Below are positions 1-5,205 of a DNA stretch of 5,205 nt, piece by piece (the stretch's first letter is position 1; each line of letters starts with the position of its first letter). Source of the stretch: a bacterium (lineage in GTDB: Bacteria; Auribacterota; UBA3054). Made by a program: the position numbers and the translations under genes. The stretch spans positions 1 through 5,205 of the forward strand of contig JAFSWV010000025.1 of the NCBI GenBank assembly GCA_017444325.1, given 5' to 3'. Below the pieces are notes generated by a model. That model ran no database searches. It saw nothing but the letters and a program-made list of their open reading frames with translations, and was not told where the DNA came from.

Positions 1-3000
1 CGTAGCTATCCGGAAGCGATTTCAAAAAGTCTATTTTTCCGTCCTTGTCATTGTTCATGTCAAAATACGAATTGGCTCTGGAAAGGTAGTAACCGAGGTT
101 GTAGTCAGAGCCGTTTTCCATAGCCTCTTTCACCATCTCCAAGCCTTTTTCGGGATTAGAGGAGTTGAAATAGAGGTCGAGCCTCTGGGAAGGGTTGCCG
201 GAGATCTTGGGAGCTGTCTCTAAGAATTTGTCAACAAAAGCCTTGGCGCCCTCCTCGTCTTTCAGGTTCCTGTAGGCGTTGAAAATTCCCATGGCGTTGG
301 AAAGTTTGGAATAGGCGTTGCCGGTCTCGGAGAGGAATTTCTCCATGCCTTCTATGGCTTCCTTGCCCTTGCCGAGTTTTTCCGCCATCCTGACGATGCC
401 AACAGGATCCAGGTACATGTAAGGATCTTTCTTATCAGTATTCCATTTTTCAGAGAGGATCTCCCAGGCCTTGTCGTTTTCGCCTAACTTTACGCACAGT
501 TCAAAAAGCGGAGTCTCCATCTGGCGCTTCTTCCAAACGTCGCAATCCTTGTTCTTTTCCCAAGCTTCTATGCCTTTCGTAAAGGCTTCCTTGTCCTCGC
601 CCTGGGAAGAGAGCAGCTGGATGTATTCCGCCATGGAGTGCAGGTCGTTTTCCGCGCTCATAGCCAGGATCTTCTTGTAGGTGTTGGTGTCGCCGTAGTC
701 CCTGGCCCTGTTCATCCAATTCATCAGAAGATCATTTTTGTCGTCGTCTCCGACCGAGAGTTCTATGGCTTTTTCATAGGCGGAGTTCATCGTTTCAAGG
801 GAAATGATGCCGTCCCCCGCGTCTATGAATTCACGGTAATCGTTTAGGGTGGGATTGTCGCCCTGCAAAAAAGCTCTTCTCAAGGTGTATTCGTCGAGTT
901 CCGCCTTGCCTTCCTGAGCCATGATCTTCAGGCCGTTTATGGCGATGGAAAGCCAGTCCTTGTGAGTCGTGTCGCCTTCTAAGCAGGCTTTCTCATAGGC
1001 GTCGATAAGGTTCTTGTATGCTTCTTCGGCTTTGGCGGAATTTCCTTTCTGCAGATAGAGATTGGCGAGCTGCCCTCCTTTGCCGGGATCCTTCTCTACA
1101 AGCGCTTCGCCCTCTTTGATGGCTTTCGTGTAGTCGCCGATTTCGGAGTAGTGATCCATCCTGACGCTCGACATCATCTTTTCGACTTCGTCTTTGCTTC
1201 TCCCTTCACTGAGGAATTTCTCATAGTTTTCGAAGAGCGATTCCATGTCAACGTCGTAAGGAGCGTTCCTGGCTTCCATAAAGAGCCTGTCCCAGACGTA
1301 GTCTTTCTTGGAGCTCTGGAGATATTCCAAAGCTTCCTTGAAGTTCTCTTTGAACTTGTCGCCTCTGCAATTGTCAAGGATCTGGAAGTACAGTTCGTTC
1401 TTGCCTTCTCCGGGAGGCATAGCTTCCGCGACTTCTATGGTCTTCTCAAGGCGTTTTTGCTGATTCTTGATGTTGTTGAGCGCGCCGTGCTTTACGAACC
1501 AGGGGGCGTTCGGGTCGTCAAGAAGCTTTTCTGAGATCTCGTCAGCCTCTTTCACCATACCGTTGTTCCGCAGCATGTAGATGAGGCCTGATTGGGCAAA
1601 ATTCGAGACGTTGGTCTGTTTGTCAAGAATAGCCCGCAGCACTTCCTTGATGTCGAAATCTTTGCCGGAATCCTCGCAGATGTTCTCATAGAGCCAGATT
1701 TCGTCGGGATGCTTGACGAGGTGATCGATAGTGAAGTGCTCGTCTAAAAGCTCGGAGCATTCTTTTTCCATCTTCAGATCTTTGGCAAGCTTGCGGTAGA
1801 GATTCACGATCGTGTAGTTCGTGCCGACGTTTTTGAGCCTTGCTTTGATTAGTTCAATGATCTCGCGCTTTTCCTGCTCGGTCGCCTGCTCTATGCATGT
1901 CCCCGGATCGTCAGTGACGGTGGAGGGAATGTCGTTTTCGCAAAAGATCTTGAAATCCTTGTACCAGGCTTCGAAGAGCTGGCGCTGGACTTCGGCCTTT
2001 GCTTCCTTGCTTACTTTGTCGGAGTTGGTGAAACTGTAGAAGGAGTAGAAGAGCGGTGTTCTTAAGCGGAAGGAAAGGTCGGCAGTTTTGGCCCACATGC
2101 TCTTGTAGAGCTGAAGAGCCGGTTCATCGAAACCCAGGCGGTAAACCATAGAGTTTACGTAGAAGTTCATGAGGTCCAAAGGACCGAGATTGGCTTCCGC
2201 AAGCCAATTAGAAAGTTCTCTTCTCGCTTCCTCTATGCTGGGAAAAAGCGAGACCGAATCGTAGAGCTGCGGAGGTCTCACGCCGTTTATGAGGAAGTAG
2301 TGCAGAAGTGTGCGCATCTCGGGCTTGGCTTCCATTTCCTGAAGCCTATCGAAAAGCGTAAGCAATACTTTCTGCATTTCCGGAGAGACAGGCGCGGTTA
2401 TCGCTTTTGAAACGATCTCAGGGGCGAGCTCTCTGGCAGTCTTAACAGTGTTCCAATTTGGCTTGACTAGAAAATCAAGAAGGATAGCCTTGTTGTTGGG
2501 ATCGGCTTCCTGCAGAAATAATTCCGCCGCTTCCTGCCAGACGCTGTTCGTCCCGCTGACACCCATCTGGATGGAAAGGAGCGTGACTTTTGTTTCGGCG
2601 GTGTTCTTGGTTAATTTTTCCTCGCTGTCGGAAAGAAGATTCAAAAGTTCCTCTTTATTCCCGGCCGCGGAAAGATCGTCCGCCAGAAGACGCACGGCAT
2701 CGCTCTTTTCTTTCTCGGTCTTGACAAGGTCTAAAAGTCTTTTGTGGAAACTTGCAGCCTTTTCGTGATCTTGTTTTCTCTTGTAGTAATTGCCGGCCGC
2801 GGTGATCAGTTTTATGTCCTCAGGATAGAGCTTGGCGGCTTCCTCAATGATGTCGCTGTCAACGGTCAGGCTGGAATTGAGTATGGACGCCATGACAGCG
2901 GGCTGCGAGGAAGGGGGCGCTGACACATAGAGCATGTTGGCGTAATGGGAAGCCTCGTCGTCCATGTCGTAATTGCTCATGGAGTTCAAAACGACCAGCA

Positions 3001-4057
3001 TCTCCATCCTTTTGCCTTCGGTGTCGGGAGGATTTATAGTCGCAATGTATTCGTCGAGCTGGCTCCTGTCTGTTGACATCAGGATGACGTTCGCGTATTC
3101 CCCGGCGACTTCCAGCCTCTCGTCAATGTTGGTGGAGTTGAGCAATACTTTGCGGCGTAGATCCTGCATCTCGGCTCCGTACCATTCGCTGTTGCCGTAC
3201 GGATGCCCGCTGTGCAGCTTTATTAGTCCGCTGCGGGCTAAGGAGAGTTCATCCCTCTCGCCTTCGTAATTAAGATCGTTTATGAGCGCCTGGGCTTCCG
3301 GCGATTCTATGCAGTCAAGGATCTCTATCCAGGCTAATTTTTCGCTTTCACTCTCCGGCTTCATAAATTCTTCGGCCAGTTTCAGAGCCTTGAAATTGTT
3401 CTTGACGATAACGTGGTATTTGACGACCGCGCGGGCTATCTCCTGACTGTAAGGCGCCAGAACTTCCATAACGCCCACCGTGCTGTCGTCGCACTGGGTG
3501 TCGTCGTAAACAGCGTAGCCCTTGAGCCAATTTTTGCAGCGCCTGACCACTCTCAGGGCGACATCTTTGTCATCCAGGAAAGCTGTCAAATCCTGGGCCG
3601 TCGTCTTCGCCTTGGCAAAATCTCCCAGAGTTCCGTAATAGCACACAAGCTCGAGATACGGGAAGGGAGCGTCGGGTGCGTATTGAATGGCTTTTTTCAG
3701 ATTTGTTTCCCTTTCCAGCGAGTTGGGAGACAAATTGAGCGCAATAGCGAAATAAAGGTCAGCGTTCTCCGGTTCCTTTTTCAGCCTTTCGATGACAGTA
3801 GTCATCTCGAAGCAGGGCCGGTCTATAAGTTTTGGGTAATCGCTTTTGTAAACAAGGCCGGTGACAGCGCCAAAGGAGTCTGAGCTTATGCTCTTCGCAA
3901 CGTTGGCGCTTAGCGTTTTCCCGCTTTTGGGAGTTTTTTTAATGACTTGGACGTTAGTGTTGGTCCTGACAGGGCGAACCGGTTTCTCAGGACCTTCTTT
4001 TTGGCAGGCGCTAAGGGCGCCAAGCAAAACAATGGCAATAAATAAATCTTTCTTCAT
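1..4057 (-). CDS. Giant TPR-like lipoprotein, 3' end beyond window (partial)
   Basis: The frame runs from ATG at 4057 to base 1 without a stop, giving 1352 residues and still open. The first 18 residues form a lipoprotein signal peptide ending in the lipobox LSAC, so Cys18 should be lipidated. Gln at +2 is not the Asp that retains lipoproteins in the inner membrane of enterobacteria, so an outer-membrane anchor is plausible. Residues 19-60 are a polar, Lys/Pro/Thr/Ser-rich tether. The rest is almost entirely predicted helix pairs, with TPR-like units clearest at residues 98-165, 410-445 and 967-1025 and degenerate helical repeats between. An Asp-rich loop (NNDKDGKIDFLK) lies at 1335-1346. I see no catalytic motif and no membrane segment after the signal peptide. 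An in-frame ATG at 4066 would add MGT. I prefer 4057 because it gives a standard MKK start and has GGGA three bases upstream. By inference it is a protein-interaction scaffold on the cell envelope. The specific role is unknown. I am sure of the frame and the lipoprotein signal, less sure of the fold. Confidence 0.88.
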   Translation of the reverse strand, partial: MKKDLFIAIVLLGALSACQKEGPEKPVRPVRTNTNVQVIKKTPKSGKTLSANVAKSISSDSFGAVTGLVYKSDYPKLIDRPCFEMTTVIERLKKEPENADLYFAIALNLSPNSLERETNLKKAIQYAPDAPFPYLELVCYYGTLGDFAKAKTTAQDLTAFLDDKDVALRVVRRCKNWLKGYAVYDDTQCDDSTVGVMEVLAPYSQEIARAVVKYHVIVKNNFKALKLAEEFMKPESESEKLAWIEILDCIESPEAQALINDLNYEGERDELSLARSGLIKLHSGHPYGNSEWYGAEMQDLRRKVLLNSTNIDERLEVAGEYANVILMSTDRSQLDEYIATINPPDTEGKRMEMLVVLNSMSNYDMDDEASHYANMLYVSAPPSSQPAVMASILNSSLTVDSDIIEEAAKLYPEDIKLITAAGNYYKRKQDHEKAASFHKRLLDLVKTEKEKSDAVRLLADDLSAAGNKEELLNLLSDSEEKLTKNTAETKVTLLSIQMGVSGTNSVWQEAAELFLQEADPNNKAILLDFLVKPNWNTVKTARELAPEIVSKAITAPVSPEMQKVLLTLFDRLQEMEAKPEMRTLLHYFLINGVRPPQLYDSVSLFPSIEEARRELSNWLAEANLGPLDLMNFYVNSMVYRLGFDEPALQLYKSMWAKTADLSFRLRTPLFYSFYSFTNSDKVSKEAKAEVQRQLFEAWYKDFKIFCENDIPSTVTDDPGTCIEQATEQEKREIIELIKARLKNVGTNYTIVNLYRKLAKDLKMEKECSELLDEHFTIDHLVKHPDEIWLYENICEDSGKDFDIKEVLRAILDKQTNVSNFAQSGLIYMLRNNGMVKEADEISEKLLDDPNAPWFVKHGALNNIKNQQKRLEKTIEVAEAMPPGEGKNELYFQILDNCRGDKFKENFKEALEYLQSSKKDYVWDRLFMEARNAPYDVDMESLFENYEKFLSEGRSKDEVEKMMSSVRMDHYSEIGDYTKAIKEGEALVEKDPGKGGQLANLYLQKGNSAKAEEAYKNLIDAYEKACLEGDTTHKDWLSIAINGLKIMAQEGKAELDEYTLRRAFLQGDNPTLNDYREFIDAGDGIISLETMNSAYEKAIELSVGDDDKNDLLMNWMNRARDYGDTNTYKKILAMSAENDLHSMAEYIQLLSSQGEDKEAFTKGIEAWEKNKDCDVWKKRQMETPLFELCVKLGENDKAWEILSEKWNTDKKDPYMYLDPVGIVRMAEKLGKGKEAIEGMEKFLSETGNAYSKLSNAMGIFNAYRNLKDEEGAKAFVDKFLETAPKISGNPSQRLDLYFNSSNPEKGLEMVKEAMENGSDYNLGYYLSRANSYFDMNNDKDGKIDFLKSLPDSY
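983..1159 (-). other. TPR-like tandem, residues 967-1025 of the lipoprotein
   Basis: This is the best TPR match in the protein. It has two adjacent units: YSEIGDYTKAIKEGEALVEK ending at Asp990-Pro991, and QLANLYLQKGNSAKAEEAY continuing to Asn1016-Leu1017. Both keep the Gly-Asp or Gly-Asn turn, the Ala two to three residues after it, and the helix B aromatic or Leu positions. It supports reading the whole protein as a helical solenoid. Confidence 0.7.
2723..2830 (-). other. TPR-like unit, residues 410-445 of the lipoprotein
   Basis: A single clear unit begins after LYPED. Helix A is IKLITAAGNYYKRKQD and helix B is HEKAASFHKRLLDL. The Ala-Gly-x-Tyr-Tyr pattern in helix A and Ala-x-x-Phe-x-x-x-Leu in helix B fit a TPR. 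Flanking sequence is helical but too degenerate to call repeats by eye. Confidence 0.6.
3563..3766 (-). other. TPR-like helical repeats, residues 98-165 of the lipoprotein
   Basis: This is the first recognisable repeat block after the tether. It shows the TPR rhythm of a helix A with small and aromatic residues (ADLYFAIALNLSP), a helix B (NLKKAIQYAPDAP, ending in the Pro typical of TPR position 32), then a second unit (FPYLELVCYYGTLGDFAKAK) with the Gly-Asp turn and following Ala. The match is by eye to the TPR consensus. Confidence 0.6.
4004..4057 (-). other. Lipoprotein signal peptide with lipobox LSAC
   Basis: Residues 1-18 read MKKDLFIAIVLLGALSAC. There are two lysines in the n-region, a hydrophobic stretch from Leu5 to Leu15, and the lipobox Leu15-Ser16-Ala17-Cys18. 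In known bacteria Lgt attaches diacylglycerol to this Cys and signal peptidase II cuts before it. Asp4 within the n-region is slightly unusual. Export and lipid anchoring are inferred from the motif. Confidence 0.85.
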
Positions 4058-4059
4058 AG

Positions 4060-4085
4060 TTCCCATTCTATCACAGATGTGGGAA
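4060..4085 (-). repeat. Short inverted repeat in the prmC-lipoprotein spacer
   Basis: Perfect 6-base arms, TTCCCA and TGGGAA on the minus strand, are separated by 14 bases that contain a further 3-base pairing (ATC/GAT around TGT). The 3' arm contains the GGGA that is the only ribosome-binding-site-like sequence before the ATG at 4057 and also covers part of the alternative ATG at 4066. The T-run lies before the hairpin rather than after it, so this is not an intrinsic terminator for prmC. Arms this short can arise by chance, and any control of translation is inference. Confidence 0.35.
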
Positions 4086-4091
4086 GAAAAA

Positions 4092-4820
4092 TCAACCCTT
4101 TACAGCCCTTATGAAACGGTCTCTGCCGGAGTAATCTTTAAGTATCTCGGCGGAAATAAGACCGGCCTCTTTTGCCAATTCAAGCAAGGCTTTGGCATGA
4201 TACGGACCGCACTCCCCCATAAAGAGCCCGCCCTCTTTAAGATAATCCTTTGCTTTCGAAAGGATAAGGCGGTAGCAGTCGAGTCCGTCCGGCCCGGCAA
4301 ACAAAGCCAGCTTTGGCTCATAAGAGGCGCCCAGATCTATCTCCTCCATATCCCCTACGTAAGGAGGATTGGTGACGATAAGATCAAAAGTCTCCCCTTT
4401 GGGAATCGCCTCGAACCAGGAGCCCAAATAAAAAGTCCCCCTGGTATCAAGGCCTAGTTTTTTCGCATTCTCTTTGGCCAAATCCAGAGCCTTTTGAGAA
4501 ATGTCGCTGGCCGCGAAAGTCCAACCCGGGAGAGCGTGCGCAAGCGCCAAAGCGATCGCTCCGCTGCCGCAGCCGAGATCAAGGCCTTTGCCGGTAGGTT
4601 TCGCTTCCTTAAGGATGCGCTCGACCATCTCTTCCGTTTCCGGGCGCGGCACAAGCACGTCAGGCGTTATCTTAAGCTCGATCTCATGAAAAGGCTGGCT
4701 GCCTATCAGGTAGGCCAAAGGATAACCGCTTTCCCTTTTTTTCAGAAGCGCGGCAAGATCTTCGCCGCTTTTTTCAGCGAATTCCCTAAGCCAAAGCTCT
4801 TCCCTTTCAGAAACCGTCAT
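4092..4820 (-). CDS. prmC: PrmC/HemK: release factor (glutamine-N5) methyltransferase
   Basis: PrmC transfers a methyl group from S-adenosylmethionine to the glutamine of the GGQ motif in release factors RF1 and RF2 in the cytoplasm, which speeds peptide release. The 242-residue protein shows the family signatures in order: PLAYLIG (34-40) and VPRPETE (57-63) in the linker hairpin, the SAM-binding motif LDLGCGSGAIALALA (80-94), acidic Asp106 after the second strand, and catalytic NPPYV (151-155), which holds the substrate glutamine. YEP (167-169), LFAGPDGLDCYR (173-184) and the C-terminal SGRDRFIRA (231-239) follow. Only about 31 residues precede GYPLAYLIG, against roughly 70 in E. coli PrmC, so the N-terminal release-factor-binding domain is about half-size. 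The start is fixed by an in-frame TGA at 4839-4841. No ATG or GTG lies between that stop and 4820. The gene starts one base after the upstream stop codon and probably depends on translational coupling. Confidence 0.96.
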   Translation of the reverse strand: MTVSEREELWLREFAEKSGEDLAALLKKRESGYPLAYLIGSQPFHEIELKITPDVLVPRPETEEMVERILKEAKPTGKGLDLGCGSGAIALALAHALPGWTFAASDISQKALDLAKENAKKLGLDTRGTFYLGSWFEAIPKGETFDLIVTNPPYVGDMEEIDLGASYEPKLALFAGPDGLDCYRLILSKAKDYLKEGGLFMGECGPYHAKALLELAKEAGLISAEILKDYSGRDRFIRAVKG

Positions 4821-4824
4821 CTTA
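4818..4824 (-). promoter_or_regulatory. Stop-start junction TAAGATG coupling the upstream gene to prmC
   Basis: The upstream gene's TAA is followed by one base and then the prmC ATG. The preceding 15 bases are pyrimidine-rich and hold no purine-rich Shine-Dalgarno sequence. Ribosomes finishing the upstream gene could restart directly on prmC. The spacing is read from sequence and the coupling mechanism is inferred. Confidence 0.5.
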
Positions 4825-5205
4825 GAAGAGATCAGGGCTCATGAGGCTGAAGAAGTCCATGAACTTATCCCTCGGGATATAGAAGGACTTCTTGTAAACA
4901 TTGTCGTGATCCTTTTCGAGGTTGAAATCCACCTGCTCGATGATATTGCCGTGGTACTGCAGATCAAGACCCTGGCGGGAAACGATCGTGAAGTCCATGG
5001 GCGCGTAGGTGATCCTGAATTCGTTAGTCGTGCCGCCGCGCATCAGGATCTCCTCCTGGTGCCAGTTGTAGTCGTGCGGCGGGAAGGATTCCATTAAAGT
5101 GCCAAAGCTGGCAAGCCTGCCTCTCGGGCAGATAGACAAGGTCATGTCATGATCGACAGGAGCGCCGTGGATAATGATCGTGCCCCTCGCCTCGACCAGG
5201 AAGGA
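4822..5205 (-). CDS. Unrecognised protein, C-terminal 127 residues (5' end beyond window)
   Basis: The frame is open from the window edge at 5205 to TAA at 4822-4824. An internal ATG at 5145 could start a 107-residue protein, but the 20 codons before it are open and protein-like (ARGTIIIHGAPVDHD) and no ribosome-binding site precedes it, so the gene almost certainly extends upstream. The segment looks beta-rich: alternating hydrophobic stretches such as TIIIHG, MTLSICP, EFRITYAPMDFTIVS and LDLQYHG. It ends in an amphipathic tail with aromatics (SFYIPRDKFMDFFSLMSPDLF is its last 21 residues less the final contact, positions 4825-4887). No transmembrane segment or catalytic motif is visible. 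It is not the C-terminus of release factor 1, whose gene often precedes prmC. I do not recognise the family. The tight junction with prmC indicates co-transcription. Confidence 0.75.
   Translation of the reverse strand, partial: SFLVEARGTIIIHGAPVDHDMTLSICPRGRLASFGTLMESFPPHDYNWHQEEILMRGGTTNEFRITYAPMDFTIVSRQGLDLQYHGNIIEQVDFNLEKDHDNVYKKSFYIPRDKFMDFFSLMSPDLF

Noticed and set aside
1151..1534. 127-codon plus-strand open frame with hydrophobic runs
   Set aside because: It is antisense to the lipoprotein gene, including part of its best TPR tandem. The hydrophobic Phe/Val/Leu runs are the complement of Lys/Glu/Asp-rich helices, a known antisense effect.
3413..3883. 156-codon plus-strand open frame
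   Set aside because: It is fully antisense to the N-terminal part of the lipoprotein gene, which has a convincing signal peptide and TPR-like repeats. The plus-strand product shows no family features.
4058..4091. Intrinsic terminator between prmC and the lipoprotein gene
   Set aside because: The hairpin arms are only 6 bases with a 14-base loop, and the T-run precedes the stem on the transcribed strand, so it lacks terminator geometry.
3861..4457. 198-codon plus-strand open frame spanning the lipoprotein start and the 3' part of prmC
   Set aside because: It lies opposite two well-supported minus-strand genes, crosses their boundary, and its translation has no recognisable motif or domain order. 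It is a shadow frame.
5143..5145. ATG at 5145 as the true start of the gene upstream of prmC
   Set aside because: The frame is open for all 20 codons to the window edge with protein-like sequence, and no ribosome-binding site precedes this ATG.
4820..5205. A frameshift that would hide the missing N-terminal half of PrmC in the upstream frame
   Set aside because: The residues encoded just upstream in the neighbouring frame (ending FFSLMSPDLF, then TAA) do not resemble the PrmC N-terminal helices, and the upstream frame continues as a different, beta-rich protein.

Overview
All gene content in this window lies on the minus strand, reading from high to low coordinates. It looks like part of one operon: the 3' end of an unrecognised gene (5205 to 4822), then a complete prmC/hemK gene (4820 to 4092), then a very long predicted lipoprotein gene (starting at 4057 and still open at base 1). 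Spacing is tight, with 1 base between the first two genes and about 34 bases (25 if an alternative start is used) between prmC and the lipoprotein gene. There is no room for a separate promoter or terminator except inside coding sequence. I see no tRNA, rRNA, CRISPR array, mobile element or plus-strand gene.

Region by region: bases 1-4057 are one continuous minus-strand reading frame of 1352 codons without a stop. It begins with a lipoprotein signal peptide (lipobox LSAC, Cys18) and continues as an alpha-helical, TPR-like repeat protein whose C-terminus lies beyond the window. Bases 4058-4091 are a short spacer holding a small inverted repeat that overlaps the start region of the lipoprotein gene. 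Bases 4092-4820 encode PrmC, the methyltransferase that modifies the GGQ glutamine of peptide-chain release factors. Its N-terminal domain is unusually short. Bases 4822-5205 encode the last 127 residues of a probably beta-rich protein that I do not recognise.

Organism: the lipobox followed by glutamine, a long polar tether and a large helical-repeat body suggest a bacterium, most simply a diderm with an outer membrane. Base composition looks close to balanced. Neither visible start codon has a strong Shine-Dalgarno sequence. UGA acts as a stop codon for prmC. I cannot name a phylum.

Functional links: PrmC is a housekeeping enzyme of translation termination. The lipoprotein is probably a surface or periplasmic scaffold and has no obvious mechanistic link to it, so co-transcription may be only organisational. 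The most unusual object here is the giant, mostly degenerate TPR-like lipoprotein.
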